A DNA stretch of 64,000 nt from Gemmatimonadaceae bacterium. GTDB lineage: Bacteria; Gemmatimonadota; Gemmatimonadetes; Gemmatimonadales; Gemmatimonadaceae. Both the position numbers and the translations under genes were made by a program. The stretch covers positions 1 to 64,000 of the forward strand of contig JAICWO010000002.1 in the NCBI GenBank assembly GCA_025934775.1, written 5' to 3'. Below, piece after piece: positions 1 through 9,964 of this stretch (the first letter of the stretch is position 1; each line of letters opens with the position of its first letter). The notes under the pieces are model-generated. The model worked only from the letters and a program-made list of their open reading frames with translations, made no database searches and was not told where the DNA came from.

Positions 1-62
1 GCCCCGGTCAGCAGGGCGAGCGTGGCGCACAGGACGCTCGCGGCGCGGCGGACCGCGGTCAC
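1..62 (-). CDS. 5' fragment of a secreted or lipoprotein-like gene (GTG start, signal-peptide-like [21 protein letters not shown]...), runs off window
   Basis: Reverse strand GTG at 62 overlaps the TGA of the upstream partial CDS; hydrophobic N-terminus. Confidence 0.4.
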   Translation of the reverse strand, partial: MTAVRRAASVLCATLALLTG

Positions 63-240
63 GGCTGCCGCTTCCGGCGGCCGCTGAGCAGGAACCCGAC
101 GCCGATGCCCGCGACGAGGCAGACGCCGACGAACCACCACAGGCCGAACGCCGAGCCGCCGTCGGACTTCTCGGTCTCGTGCCCGGCGGAGTCCATGTGC
201 GGGGCCGGGCCCAGCGCGTCGAGGGACCGGACCAGGCTGG
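59..240 (-). CDS. C-terminal fragment of a membrane-anchored protein (…[35 protein letters not shown]), actinobacterial style
   Basis: Reverse-strand reading frame with a single C-terminal TM helix and basic tail; 5' end lost at junction with rpsJ. Confidence 0.45.
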
Positions 241-243
241 CGG

Positions 244-474
<231 letters not shown>

Positions 475-499
475 GCATCACGTCATCACGAAGCAGGTT

Positions 500-590
500 G
501 TCATTCCGAGCACGGCCAGGAATCTCCTGTCCTCGCCGAGCTGCCCGACCGGGACGGTAGATCCCTCGTCGCTCCGCTCCTCGGGATGAC
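500..590. repeat. Intergenic inverted repeat GTCATTCCGAG…CTCGGGATGAC
   Basis: Terminal arms match 10/11; same family as 41552..41735. Confidence 0.75.
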
Positions 591-645
591 GATCACAGTC
601 CAACTGCGAATCCCCGCAGCGACTCCGCAGAGGTATTCAAGAACC

Positions 646-1329
646 ATGATTGGTATCATTGGCAAGAAGCTGGGCATGACCCAGATCTTCAACGCAGACG
701 GCCAGCAGATCCCGGTGACGGTGATCGAGGCCGAGCCGAACCCGGTCCTCGCCGTGACGGACAAAGCGAAGGCCGGCCACGCCTCGGTGCAGCTCGGCTA
801 TGGCAAGGCGCGGCTGCGCCGCGCATCGGCCAAGGGTGAAGGCACTCCCAAGGGCCGCCGCGCCTCGCTCGCCGCCGTCGGTCACGCCAAGAAGGCGGGC
901 CTCGACGTGCCGCCCGCTCTGCTCCGCTCGGTCCGCCTCGACGAGCCGGGGAATGCGAAGGCCGAAGTGCCGACGTATGCGGTCGGCGACGTGGTGAAGG
1001 TGGACATCTTCAACGTCGGCGACGCCGTCAAGGTCACCGGCACGACCAAGGGCCGCGGCTTCCAGGGCGTCGTCAAGCGCCACGGATTCGGCGGCGGGCC
1101 GAACACGCACGGCAACACGAAGCATCGCCGCCCCGGCTCGATCGGACCCGGCACGGATCCGTCGCGCGTCATCAAGGGCAAGAAGATGCCGGGCCAGTAC
1201 GGCAACACGCGCCACACGCAGACCCATCTCCGCGTCGAGAAGATCGATGCGGATCGCAATCTGATCTATATCCGCGGGTCGGTCGCCGGTCCTACGAACG
1301 GCATCGTCGTCGTGCGGAAGCAGGGTTAA
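646..1329 (+). CDS. rplC: 50S ribosomal protein L3
   Basis: MIGIIGKKLGMTQIF…, KGRGFQGVVKRHGFGGGPNTHG; ORF-track start at 586 is too long. Confidence 0.98.
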   Translation: MIGIIGKKLGMTQIFNADGQQIPVTVIEAEPNPVLAVTDKAKAGHASVQLGYGKARLRRASAKGEGTPKGRRASLAAVGHAKKAGLDVPPALLRSVRLDEPGNAKAEVPTYAVGDVVKVDIFNVGDAVKVTGTTKGRGFQGVVKRHGFGGGPNTHGNTKHRRPGSIGPGTDPSRVIKGKKMPGQYGNTRHTQTHLRVEKIDADRNLIYIRGSVAGPTNGIVVVRKQG

Positions 1330-1332
1330 CCC

Positions 1333-2181
1333 ATGGCTGACACGACCACATTCCAGGCGGCGGCGTACACGGCGCAGGGGACGGCGCGCGATAGCGTCGC
1401 GCTTCCCGAGCAGCTGTTCGACGGCACCGTCAACATGCCCGTGATGCACCAGGCGGTGAAGGCGTTCCTCGCCAACCAGCGCCAGGGCAACGCGTCGACG
1501 AAGATCCGGAAGTACGTCACCGGCGGCAATCAGAAGCCGTGGAAGCAGAAGGGCACGGGCCGCGCCCGCGCCGGCTCCGCGCGCGCGCCACACTGGGTGG
1601 GCGGCGGCACGGTCTTCGGACCGATCCCCCGCAGCTACGCGCAGTACGTGCCGCGCCAGGTCCGCGCGCTCGCGCGGAAGAGCGCGCTCAATGCGCGCGC
1701 GCGCGAGAACGCGATCTTCGTGATCGACCGGTTCGAGTTCGACGCGCCGAAGACGACGCGCATCAAGGCGCTCGTCGAGCGGGTCGGCGTGGCCGATAAG
1801 AAAGTGCTCATTCTCACGGACGGCGTGAAGCCGAACGTGTTCCTGAGCGGCCGCAACCTGCCGACCGTGCACGTGATGCCCTACACCGACGTCTCGACGT
1901 ACCACATCCTGTGGTCCGACGTCGTGTTGATCGAGGCCGGCGCGCTCGGCCACGCGCTCGAGCCGATCGCCGAGCGCGAGGAAGCGCCGCGTGCCGCGGT
2001 GAAGAAGACGACGGCGGCCAAGCAGGCCCCGAGCACGGTCGAGGGGAAGGCGCCGAAAGCGGACGCGGCGCGCGCCAAGAAGAGCGCGGGCAAGAAGGCC
2101 GCGGCGAAGAAGGCGCCTGCGGCCAAGAAGGCCGCGGCGAAGAAGCCGGCCGCGAAGTCGGCCAAGAAGAAGGGGAAGTAA
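1333..2181 (+). CDS. rplD: 50S ribosomal protein L4 with Lys/Ala-rich C-terminal extension
   Basis: L4 signature ([24 protein letters not shown]) and operon position. Confidence 0.97.
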   Translation: MADTTTFQAAAYTAQGTARDSVALPEQLFDGTVNMPVMHQAVKAFLANQRQGNASTKIRKYVTGGNQKPWKQKGTGRARAGSARAPHWVGGGTVFGPIPRSYAQYVPRQVRALARKSALNARARENAIFVIDRFEFDAPKTTRIKALVERVGVADKKVLILTDGVKPNVFLSGRNLPTVHVMPYTDVSTYHILWSDVVLIEAGALGHALEPIAEREEAPRAAVKKTTAAKQAPSTVEGKAPKADAARAKKSAGKKAAAKKAPAAKKAAAKKPAAKSAKKKGK

Positions 2182-2184
2182 GCC

Positions 2185-2472
2185 ATGCCGACACTGCATC
2201 GCACCATCATCCGGCCGCTGATCACCGAGAAGTCGTCGGCGGCGTACCAGGCGCGCGGGGAGTACACCTTCGAGGTGCATCCCGACGCCACCAAGCCGCA
2301 GATCCGCGCGGCGATCGAACAGTTGTTCGGTGTGCACGTGACGGGCGTCTGGACGGCGAACCAGCGCGGGAAGGAGAAGCGCATGGGGAAGACCGTCGGC
2401 CGCCGGCCGAACTGGAAAAAGGCGATCGTGACGCTCCGCGAGGGCGACACGATCGAGATCTTCGAAGGCTGA
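2185..2472 (+). CDS. rplW: 50S ribosomal protein L23
   Basis: IIRPLITEKSSAAY…VWTANQRGKEKRMGKTVGRRPNWKKAIVTL. Confidence 0.97.
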   Translation: MPTLHRTIIRPLITEKSSAAYQARGEYTFEVHPDATKPQIRAAIEQLFGVHVTGVWTANQRGKEKRMGKTVGRRPNWKKAIVTLREGDTIEIFEG

Positions 2473-2489
2473 GGCGGAGCGCATAGACC

Positions 2490-3320
2490 ATGGGAATTCG
2501 TCAATTCAAGCCGGTGACCAAGGGCACGCGCTTTCGTTCGGTGTCGGATTTTGCCGACATCACGACGACGACGCCCGAGAAGTCGCTGCTCGAGCCGATC
2601 AAGAAGAGCGGGGGCCGCGACAATCACGGCCACATCTCGATGCGGCGCCGGGGCGGCGGCCACAAGCGGCAGTACCGCATCATCGACTTCAAGCGGAACA
2701 AGCACGGCGTGGCGGCCACGGTGGGGTCGGTCGAGTACGATCCGAACCGGTCGGCGCGCATCGCGCTCGTCACGTACGCGGACGGCGAGAAGCGCTACAT
2801 CCTGCACCCGAAGGGGCTGGCGGTCGGCGACACGATCATGGCCGGTCCGGGGTCGGACATCCGGACGGGGAACGCGCTGCCGCTGGCCGAGATGCCGCTG
2901 GGCACGGCCGTTCACAACATTGAATTAAAGATCGGGAAAGGCGGGCAGCTCTGCCGTTCGGCGGGCATGTCGGCGCAGGTCGTGGCGAAGGAAGGCGAGT
3001 ACGTGACGCTCCGCATGCCGTCGTCGGAGATGCGGCTGGTGCACGCGCGCTGCTACGCGACGATCGGCGTCGTCGGCAACGAGGAGCACGAGCTCGTCTC
3101 GTGGGGCAAGGCGGGCAAGACGCGCTGGAAGGGCCGCCGGCCCAAGGTGCGCGGCGAGGTGATGAACCCCGTCGACCACCCGCATGGCGGCCGCACGCGC
3201 GGCGGACGGAACGTCGTCAGCCCGTGGGGCAAGAAGGAAGGCGTGAAGACGCGCAACACCAAGAAGCCGTCGCAGCGCCTGATTGTCCGGGGCCGGAAGC
3301 GCGGGAAAGCAACCCAATAA
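2490..3320 (+). CDS. rplB: 50S ribosomal protein L2
   Basis: Full-length L2: [44 protein letters not shown]. Confidence 0.98.
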   Translation: MGIRQFKPVTKGTRFRSVSDFADITTTTPEKSLLEPIKKSGGRDNHGHISMRRRGGGHKRQYRIIDFKRNKHGVAATVGSVEYDPNRSARIALVTYADGEKRYILHPKGLAVGDTIMAGPGSDIRTGNALPLAEMPLGTAVHNIELKIGKGGQLCRSAGMSAQVVAKEGEYVTLRMPSSEMRLVHARCYATIGVVGNEEHELVSWGKAGKTRWKGRRPKVRGEVMNPVDHPHGGRTRGGRNVVSPWGKKEGVKTRNTKKPSQRLIVRGRKRGKATQ

Positions 3321-3394
3321 GAGATTGGATGTTCGAGGTTGGAGCGTGGCAACGGCCACCCTTCAGCCTCCGACCTCCAGCCTCCACTCTCCGA
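3321..3394. repeat. Imperfect inverted repeat (GAGATTGGATGTTCGAGGTTGGAGCG / …CCTCCGACCTCCAGCCTCCACTCTC)
   Basis: Arms pair imperfectly; related to the GAGAGTGGA-type repeats at 7398..7482 and 36109..36188. Confidence 0.65.
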
Positions 3395-3401
3395 GACTGA
3401 T

Positions 3402-3725
3402 ATGGGACGTAGCGTAAAGAAGGGTCCATTCGTTCAGGAAGCGCTGTCGAAGAAAGTCGACGCGCTGAACGCCAAGAACGAGAAGCGCGTGATCAAGACC
3501 TGGTCGCGCGCCAGCACCGTGCTGCCCGAGTTCGTGGGCCACACGTTCGCCGTGCACAACGGGAACAAGTTCATCCCGGTCTACGTGACGGAGAACATGG
3601 TCGGCCACAAGCTCGGCGAGTTCGCGCCGACGCGGCTCTTCCGCGGACACACCGGCGCGAAGGCGGCCGACAAGAAGGCGCCCGCTCCGGCGGCGGCGGC
3701 CGCGCCCGCGCGGGGAGGCAAATAA
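3402..3725 (+). CDS. rpsS: 30S ribosomal protein S19 with Ala/Lys-rich C-terminal tail
   Basis: [19 protein letters not shown]…[24 protein letters not shown]. Confidence 0.97.
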   Translation: MGRSVKKGPFVQEALSKKVDALNAKNEKRVIKTWSRASTVLPEFVGHTFAVHNGNKFIPVYVTENMVGHKLGEFAPTRLFRGHTGAKAADKKAPAPAAAAAPARGGK

Positions 3726-3728
3726 GCC

Positions 3729-4103
3729 ATGGCCGACACGCAGGCTCGCGAAGCCCGGGCGACGCAGCGCTCCGCGCGGCAGTCGCCCTACAAGATGCGG
3801 CTCGTCATCGACGAGATCCGCGGGAAGAGCGTGAACGAGGCGCTCGCCTATTTACAGTTCTCGAAAAAGCACGCGGCGAAGCAGATCGAGAAGGTGCTCC
3901 GCTCCGCGGTCGCGAACGCCGAGAACGCCGCGCGCACCGGCAGCGGGTCGATCGACGTCGATGAGCTCTACGTCAAGCACGCGGTGGTGAACGAGGGCCC
4001 GAAGCTCAAGCGGTTCACGCCCGCGGCGATGGGGCGCGCCACGCCAATTCAGAAGCGGACGAGCCACGTGGAAATCGTGGTCGCCGAGAGGGAAGGTCGC
4101 TAA
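3729..4103 (+). CDS. rplV: 50S ribosomal protein L22
   Basis: [21 protein letters not shown]; operon position. Confidence 0.96.
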   Translation: MADTQAREARATQRSARQSPYKMRLVIDEIRGKSVNEALAYLQFSKKHAAKQIEKVLRSAVANAENAARTGSGSIDVDELYVKHAVVNEGPKLKRFTPAAMGRATPIQKRTSHVEIVVAEREGR

Positions 4104-4762
4104 TGGGACAGAAAACGCATCCGATCGGCTTCCGGCTCGGAATCTCGAAGGACTGGAAGTCGCGCTACTACGCGGGCCGCGATCTGCCGGCGCTCCTCCG
4201 CGAGGACGAGCTGCTGCGCAAGTATCTCAAGGCGCGCTTGGGCCACGCGGCGATCGCCGACATCGTGATCGACCGCAAGCCGGGCAAGGTGGTGGTGACG
4301 CTGCACACCGGCCGGCCGGGCGTCGTGATCGGCAAGAAGGGCGCGGAAGTCGACAAGCTCCGCGACGAGCTCGCCCATCTCACGGGCAAGGAAGTCGGGA
4401 TCAACGTCGAGGAGATCAAGCGGCCGGAGCTCGACGCGCAGCTCGTGGCCGACAACATCGCGAGCCAGCTGGCGCAGCGCATCTCGTTCCGCCGCGCGAT
4501 GAAGCGCGCGGTGCAGAGCGCCATGCGCATGGGCGCGCAGGGCATCAAAGTGAAGGCGGGCGGCCGGCTGGGCGGCGCGGAGATCGCGCGCGTCGAAGGC
4601 TATCACGAAGGTCGTGTGCCTCTGCACACGCTGCGCGCGGACATCGACTACGCCACGAGCACGGCGAAGACCACCTTCGGCGCCATCGGCGTGAAGGTCT
4701 GGATCTTCAAGGGCGAGAAGGTCGAGGATCGCCGCGGGACCACGTATTCCTCCGGCATGTAA
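4103..4762 (+). CDS. rpsC: 30S ribosomal protein S3
   Basis: [14 protein letters not shown]…[11 protein letters not shown] (KH domain). Confidence 0.98.
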   Translation: MGQKTHPIGFRLGISKDWKSRYYAGRDLPALLREDELLRKYLKARLGHAAIADIVIDRKPGKVVVTLHTGRPGVVIGKKGAEVDKLRDELAHLTGKEVGINVEEIKRPELDAQLVADNIASQLAQRISFRRAMKRAVQSAMRMGAQGIKVKAGGRLGGAEIARVEGYHEGRVPLHTLRADIDYATSTAKTTFGAIGVKVWIFKGEKVEDRRGTTYSSGM

Positions 4763-4776
4763 GGAGGCTCATACCA

Positions 4777-5190
4777 ATGCTCTCACCGAAGCGCGTCAAA
4801 TTCCGCAAGCGATTCAAGGGCCGGACGACGGGACTCGCCCATCGCGGCAGTGAAATCTCGTTCGGCACGTATGGCCTGCAGACGTTGGAGCCGGGGTGGA
4901 TCACGGCTCGCCAGATCGAAGCCGCGCGTGTGGCGCTCACGCGCCACATCAAGCGCGGCGGCAAGGTGTGGATCCGGATTTTCCCCGACAAGCCGATCAC
5001 GAAGAAGCCGGCCGAGACCCGCATGGGCAAAGGCAAGGGTTCTCCGGAGATGTGGGTGGCGGTCGTGAAGCCGGGCCGCGTGATGTTCGAGCTCGAGGGC
5101 GTGACGCGCGACATCGCCGAGAAGGCGATGGCGCTGGCCGCGGCCAAGATGCCAGTGAAGACGAAGTTCGTCGCGCGTGAGGAGGCGTAG
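4777..5190 (+). CDS. rplP: 50S ribosomal protein L16
   Basis: [16 protein letters not shown]… [18 protein letters not shown]. Confidence 0.98.
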   Translation: MLSPKRVKFRKRFKGRTTGLAHRGSEISFGTYGLQTLEPGWITARQIEAARVALTRHIKRGGKVWIRIFPDKPITKKPAETRMGKGKGSPEMWVAVVKPGRVMFELEGVTRDIAEKAMALAAAKMPVKTKFVAREEA

Positions 5191-5195
5191 CCGAC

Positions 5196-5387
5196 ATGAA
5201 GGCCACCGAAATTCGCGACCTGACCAAGGACGACATCGCGGCGCGGATCCGCGAGCTCGAGGAGGAGCGTTTCCGGCTCAATTTCCGGAGCGCGACGGAA
5301 CCCCTCGAGGAGCCGCTCCGCCTCCGCGCGATTCGCAGGGATATCGCGCGCCTCAAGACCGTGCTGCGGGAAAAGACCAATGGCTGA
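5196..5387 (+). CDS. rpmC: 50S ribosomal protein L29
   Basis: [14 protein letters not shown]…[18 protein letters not shown]. Confidence 0.95.
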   Translation: MKATEIRDLTKDDIAARIRELEEERFRLNFRSATEPLEEPLRLRAIRRDIARLKTVLREKTNG

Positions 5388-5688
5388 GACGACCAAGACG
5401 ACCGGAGCCCAGAATACCCCGGGCACCCAGGGCGCTGAACGGGGGACGCGCAAGACGCGCGTGGGCCTCGTGGTGAGCGACAAGATGGCGAAGACCGTGG
5501 TGGTCGCGATCGAGCGTCGCGTGCCGCATCCGGTGTACGGCAAGATGGTGACGCGCACGAAGCGCGTGAAAGCGCACGACGAGGACAACTCGGCGAAGAC
5601 GGGCGATACGGTCCGGATCGCCGAGACGCGGCCGCTGTCGAAGGACAAGCGGTGGCGCGTGGTCGAGATCGTCGAGCGGGCGCGGTAA
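5380..5688 (+). CDS. rpsQ: 30S ribosomal protein S17
   Basis: [31 protein letters not shown]. Confidence 0.97.
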   Translation: MAETTKTTGAQNTPGTQGAERGTRKTRVGLVVSDKMAKTVVVAIERRVPHPVYGKMVTRTKRVKAHDEDNSAKTGDTVRIAETRPLSKDKRWRVVEIVERAR

Positions 5689-5700
5689 GGGAGACGACCG

Positions 5701-6069
5701 ATGATTCAGCAAGAGTCGATGGTCAAGGTCGCCGACAACTCGGGCGCGAAGACCGCACAGGTCATTCGCGTGCTGGGCGGTACCCGCCGGCGCTACGCCG
5801 GGCTGGGAGACGTGGTGATCGTGGCCGTGAAGAACGCCCTGCCCAACGGCACGGTGAAGAAGTCGGATGTCGCGCGCGCGGTGGTGGTGCGCACGGCCAA
5901 GGAGACGCGGCGCAAGGATGGCTCGTACATCCGGTTCGACGAGAACGCCGTCGTCATCATCAACGAGCAGGGGGAGCCGCGGGCGACCCGCATCTTCGGT
6001 CCCGTGGCGCGCGAGCTCCGCGAGAAGCGGTACATGAAGATCGTGTCCTTGGCGCCCGAGGTGATCTGA
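5701..6069 (+). CDS. rplN: 50S ribosomal protein L14
   Basis: [27 protein letters not shown]. Confidence 0.98.
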   Translation: MIQQESMVKVADNSGAKTAQVIRVLGGTRRRYAGLGDVVIVAVKNALPNGTVKKSDVARAVVVRTAKETRRKDGSYIRFDENAVVIINEQGEPRATRIFGPVARELREKRYMKIVSLAPEVI

Positions 6070-6070
6070 T

Positions 6071-6475
6071 ATGAGAATTCTCAAGCACCGGAAGATGGAC
6101 CGGCCGCGCGCGGTCAACCGCAAGCGGCACGCCGACAACGCCGAGCGCGTGAAGATCCACGTCGCGAAGGGCGACACCGTGCGCGTGGTCCGGGGCGACG
6201 ACAAGGGCAAGGAAGGCAAGATCCTGCGCGTCTACACGAAGACGGGCCGGGTGACGGTCGAAGGGGTGAACATCGCCAAGCGGCACCGCCGCGCGCGGTC
6301 GGCCGAGGAGCAGAGCCAGATCATGGAGTTCCCGGCGCCGATCCACGCGTCGAACGTGATGCTGCTCGATCCGAAGAATGGTGTCCCGACGCGGACGCGC
6401 CGGCGCATCGACGAAGACGGAACCAAGGAGCGCATCAGCGCGAAGAGCGGGGACGCGATTCCCCGGGTGCGCTGA
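6071..6475 (+). CDS. rplX: 50S ribosomal protein L24
   Basis: KOW motif KGDTVRVVRGDDKGKEGKILRVYTKTGRVTVEGVNIAKRH. Confidence 0.95.
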   Translation: MRILKHRKMDRPRAVNRKRHADNAERVKIHVAKGDTVRVVRGDDKGKEGKILRVYTKTGRVTVEGVNIAKRHRRARSAEEQSQIMEFPAPIHASNVMLLDPKNGVPTRTRRRIDEDGTKERISAKSGDAIPRVR

Positions 6476-6493
6476 GGCGCGAGGACATAGACC

Positions 6494-7159
6494 ATGGCGA
6501 CGAAGGAAAAGAAGGGCGGCGCGAAGGGCGCCGGGAAAAAGGGCGAGTCGAAGCAGCGCGGGCCCCACGCGGGCGCGAGCCTGCCGGTGCCCGCCCCGCG
6601 GATGCGCGAGCATTACGTGGGCACGGTGCGGCCGCGCCTGATGCAGCAGTTCGGGTTCAAGAACCCGCACCAGGTGCCGCAGCTCGAGAAGATCGTGATC
6701 AACGTCGGCGTCGGCGAGGCGATCAAGCAGCCCAAGGCGCTCGACACCGTCGTCGAGGAGCTGGCGACGATCACCGGTCAGCAGCCGGTTCGGAAGAAGG
6801 CGAAGAAGTCGATCGCCAATTTCGGGCTGCGCCAGGGGCAGGAGATCGGCGCCGCGGTCACGCTGCGCGGCGCGCGGATGTGGGAGTTCCTCGACCGCTT
6901 CATCACGGTCGCGATTCCGCGCATTCGCGACTTCCGCGGGCTCGGCACGCGGTCGTTCGACGGGAGAGGGAATTACTCGCTCGGCATCAAGGAGCAGATG
7001 ATCTTTCCCGAGATCAACTACGACGAAATCGAGTCGATCCACGGGATGGACGTCACGTTCGTGACGAGCACGAACAAGGACGACCAGGCGTACGCGCTCC
7101 TCAAGGAGCTCGGCATGCCGTTCCGCTCCGACGACAAGAAGGGCGGCCGCGCGCTGTAA
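6494..7159 (+). CDS. rplE: 50S ribosomal protein L5 with basic N-terminal extension
   Basis: L5 core RMREHYVGTVRPRLMQQFGFKNPHQVPQLEKIVINVGVGEA…; about 35 aa Lys/Gly-rich extension. Confidence 0.97.
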   Translation: MATKEKKGGAKGAGKKGESKQRGPHAGASLPVPAPRMREHYVGTVRPRLMQQFGFKNPHQVPQLEKIVINVGVGEAIKQPKALDTVVEELATITGQQPVRKKAKKSIANFGLRQGQEIGAAVTLRGARMWEFLDRFITVAIPRIRDFRGLGTRSFDGRGNYSLGIKEQMIFPEINYDEIESIHGMDVTFVTSTNKDDQAYALLKELGMPFRSDDKKGGRAL

Positions 7160-7211
7160 CTGCTGGTTCGTGGACGGCGTCAGTAAGCAACCTTTATAGA
7201 GAGTTCTAGAA

Positions 7212-7397
7212 ATGGCCCGTAAAGCCATGATCGAGAAGAGCAAGCGGAAGCCGAAGTTCCAGGTGCGGGTGCACAACCGGTGCGGCCGGTGCGGCCGGTC
7301 GCGCGCGTTCCTGCGCCGCTTCGGGCTCTGCCGCATCTGCTTCCGCGAGCTGTCGCTCCAGGGCATGATCCCGGGCGTCCGCAAGGCGAGTTGGTAA
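7212..7397 (+). CDS. rpsN: 30S ribosomal protein S14, zinc-binding type
   Basis: 61 aa, [25 protein letters not shown] (C-x2-C…C-x2-C). Confidence 0.97.
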   Translation: MARKAMIEKSKRKPKFQVRVHNRCGRCGRSRAFLRRFGLCRICFRELSLQGMIPGVRKASW

Positions 7398-7482
7398 GAG
7401 AGAACGGAGCGTAGAGGGTGGAGAGTGGAGTGTAGAGACACACGTTTCTTCTCGACGCTCGACTCTCGATTCTCCACTCTCC
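7398..7482. repeat. Imperfect inverted repeat (GAGAG…GGTGGAGAGTGGAG / CTCGACTCTCGATTCTCCACTCTCC)
   Basis: Arms visible directly; begins immediately after rpsN stop. Confidence 0.75.
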
Positions 7483-7543
7483 GGCACGATCACTTCACCG
7501 CCTCCACGTCCGACGAGGATACGAGAGGCACAGAGGCAACCAC

Positions 7544-7942
7544 ATGAGCATGACTGACCCGATCGCCGACATGCTGACGCGGATCCGCAATGCCTGCGGA
7601 TCGAAGCACCGCCGCGTCGACATTCCGGTGTCGAGAATGAAGACCGAGATCGCGCGCATCCTGAAGGAGAACAACTTCATTCAGGATTATCAGACGCTGG
7701 CCACCGATGAGGGCAAGCAGGTGCTGCGCGTGCGGCTCAAGTACGCGGGCGGCCAGCCGGTCATCCGCCAGTTGCAGCGCGTGTCCACGCCGGGACTTCG
7801 CAAGTACGTGGGCGTGGGCGATATCCCGCGCGTGCGGAACGGGCTGGGCCTCGCGATTCTGAGCACCAACAAGGGCTTGATGTCCGACCGTGAGGCGCGG
7901 CAGTCGCGCACCGGCGGCGAGCTCGTCGCCGTCGTCTGGTAG
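7544..7942 (+). CDS. rpsH: 30S ribosomal protein S8
   Basis: MSMTDPIADMLTRIRNA… STNKGLMSDREARQSRTGGELVAVVW. Confidence 0.97.
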   Translation: MSMTDPIADMLTRIRNACGSKHRRVDIPVSRMKTEIARILKENNFIQDYQTLATDEGKQVLRVRLKYAGGQPVIRQLQRVSTPGLRKYVGVGDIPRVRNGLGLAILSTNKGLMSDREARQSRTGGELVAVVW

Positions 7943-7954
7943 GAGAGCGCATCC

Positions 7955-8494
7955 ATGTCGCGAATCGGCAAGCTGCCCGTCGCCATTCCCAAGGGGGTCA
8001 CGGTGACGCTGGACGGCAACACGGTGAAGGTGAAAGGTCCCAAGGGCGAGCTCACGCACAAGCTTCCGGCCGGCATCTCGGTCGCACAGGCGAACGAATC
8101 GCTCGACGTGAAGCGCGCGTCGGACGAGACGAACCACAAGGCGCTGCACGGGCTCACGCGCTCGCTCATCAACAACATGGTCGACGGCGTGACGAAGGGA
8201 TATCAGAAGCAGCTCGAGATCACGGGCGTCGGCTACAAGGCCGAGGTGCGGCCGTACGGGCTGCAGCTCGCGCTCGGCTTCTCGCATCCGGTGGAATACA
8301 AGGCGCCGTCGGGCATCAAGCTCACGGCCCCGCAGCCGACGACAATCGTGATCGACGGCGCGGACAAGATGATGGTCGGACAGGTCGCGGCAGAGCTGCG
8401 CAGCCTTCGTCCCCCCGAGCCGTACAAGGGGAAGGGCATTCGCTACGCCGGCGAAGTCATTCGGCGCAAGGCCGGTAAGGCGGGAGGCAAGTAA
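7955..8494 (+). CDS. rplF: 50S ribosomal protein L6
   Basis: MSRIGKLPVAIPKGVTV…PPEPYKGKGIRYAGEVIRRKAGKA. Confidence 0.98.
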   Translation: MSRIGKLPVAIPKGVTVTLDGNTVKVKGPKGELTHKLPAGISVAQANESLDVKRASDETNHKALHGLTRSLINNMVDGVTKGYQKQLEITGVGYKAEVRPYGLQLALGFSHPVEYKAPSGIKLTAPQPTTIVIDGADKMMVGQVAAELRSLRPPEPYKGKGIRYAGEVIRRKAGKAGGK

Positions 8495-8497
8495 ACG

Positions 8498-8851
8498 ATG
8501 CCAGCGATTCCGAAGACGCGGGTCGAACAGCGCTATCGGCGCCATCTCCGCGTACGCAAGAAGGTCACGGGCACGGCGGAGCGTCCGCGGCTCGTGGTGT
8601 TCCGCTCACTCAAGCACATCACGGCGCAGCTCGTGGACGACGTCGCGAACCGCACGCTGATGACGGTGTCGAGCACGACGATGGACAGCGGCAAGAAGAC
8701 GGAGAAGTCGACCGAGGTCGGCAAGCGCATCGCGGCCCGGGCCAAGGAAGCCGGGATCACGAAAGTCGTGTTCGACCGTGCCGGGTACAAGTATCACGGC
8801 CGCGTGAAGGCGGTGGCCGATGGCGCCCGCGAGGGCGGGTTGGAGTTCTAA
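8498..8851 (+). CDS. rplR: 50S ribosomal protein L18
   Basis: [20 protein letters not shown]… [28 protein letters not shown]. Confidence 0.97.
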   Translation: MPAIPKTRVEQRYRRHLRVRKKVTGTAERPRLVVFRSLKHITAQLVDDVANRTLMTVSSTTMDSGKKTEKSTEVGKRIAARAKEAGITKVVFDRAGYKYHGRVKAVADGAREGGLEF

Positions 8852-8855
8852 TATT

Positions 8856-9704
8856 ATGGAAGACTCACAGAATCCGAGCACGGGCGGCGCCGCGGCGACC
8901 GGCCCACAGGGTGGTGGTCCGGGCGGCGCGCGGAGCGGCGGCCCGGGGGGCCAGGGAGGCGGCGCGCGCGGTGGACGCGGCGGCGGCGGTGGTCGCGGTG
9001 GTCGCGGCGGCGGCGGTGGTCGTGGCCGCGGCGGCCCGGGCGGCGGCCGTGGTGGCCGCGGCGGTGGTCCTGGCGGCGGCGGTGGTGGTGATCGCGGCGG
9101 CCGTGAAGGGCGCGGCCGCGGCGAAGGCGGTGGACGTGGCGGCGACGATCGCGGCCGGGGTGAAGGCAGCGAGCTCGTCGAGAACGTGATCGCGATCAAT
9201 CGCGTCGCCAAGGTCGTGAAGGGCGGCCGGCGCTTCTCGTTCAACGCGCTCGTCGCCGTCGGCGACGGTCAGGGGAAGGTCGGCTTCGCGTCGGGCAAGG
9301 CGAACGAGGTCTCGGAGGCGGTTCGCAAGGCCGTCGACGCGGCGCGCCGCAGCATGGTCTCGATCCCGCTCACCGGGAGCACGATCCCACACGAGATCGT
9401 CGGCTCGCACGGCGCGGGCAAAGTTCTCATGAAGCCCGCGGCGCCGGGCGCCGGCGTGATCGCCGGCGGTGCCGTCCGCGCGATCATGGAATGCGCCGGC
9501 ATCTCCGACATTCTCACGAAGAGCCTCGGCTCGACGAATCCGCACAACATGGTGCGCGCGGCCATGGACGGCCTGCAGCAGCTCACGACGGTCGAGCAGG
9601 TCGCGCGCGAGCGCGGCATCGACCCGTCGAGCCTCGGCTACCGGTCGCGCGCGAAAAGCCGTGAAACCGCTCGCCATGCGGCGAGCGAGAAGGAGACGGT
9701 CTAA
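8856..9704 (+). CDS. rpsE: 30S ribosomal protein S5 with long RGG/Gly-rich N-terminal extension
   Basis: S5 core [33 protein letters not shown]…; first ~105 aa are Gly/Arg-rich. Confidence 0.97.
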   Translation: MEDSQNPSTGGAAATGPQGGGPGGARSGGPGGQGGGARGGRGGGGGRGGRGGGGGRGRGGPGGGRGGRGGGPGGGGGGDRGGREGRGRGEGGGRGGDDRGRGEGSELVENVIAINRVAKVVKGGRRFSFNALVAVGDGQGKVGFASGKANEVSEAVRKAVDAARRSMVSIPLTGSTIPHEIVGSHGAGKVLMKPAAPGAGVIAGGAVRAIMECAGISDILTKSLGSTNPHNMVRAAMDGLQQLTTVEQVARERGIDPSSLGYRSRAKSRETARHAASEKETV

Positions 9705-9964
9705 TGGCGCGCACATTCGTGTGGCACCCGTCCAAGGGGCCGAGAAAAACGAGTAAGCAGAACCTTCCGGAGTCCGGAAGCGTACGAATTCAGCAAGTTC
9801 GCAGCGGCATCGGCCACTCGTGGCGCATGCGCGCCACGTTGGAGGCGATCGGTCTCAAGCACCACCAGGACGTGGTGGTCAAGGAGATCACGCCTGGCCT
9901 GCGCGGTCAACTCAAGCAGGTTCGTCACCTCGTCGAGGTGACGCCGGTCGAAGGGGGTAAGTAA
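9704..9964 (+). CDS. rpmD: 50S ribosomal protein L30
   Basis: VRIQQVRSGIGHSWRMRATLEAIGLKHHQDVVVKE… RGQLKQVRHLVEV; N-terminal extension. Confidence 0.93.
   Translation: MARTFVWHPSKGPRKTSKQNLPESGSVRIQQVRSGIGHSWRMRATLEAIGLKHHQDVVVKEITPGLRGQLKQVRHLVEVTPVEGGK

Noticed and set aside
637-2484. 615-aa minus-strand ORF antisense to rplC/rplD/rplW
   Set aside because: GC-rich antisense ORF opposite unmistakable ribosomal protein genes; Arg/Leu-rich composition without motifs.
8900-9170. Possible CRISPR or minisatellite array
   Set aside because: Irregular GGC/GGT/CGC low complexity within the rpsE reading frame; no spacer structure.
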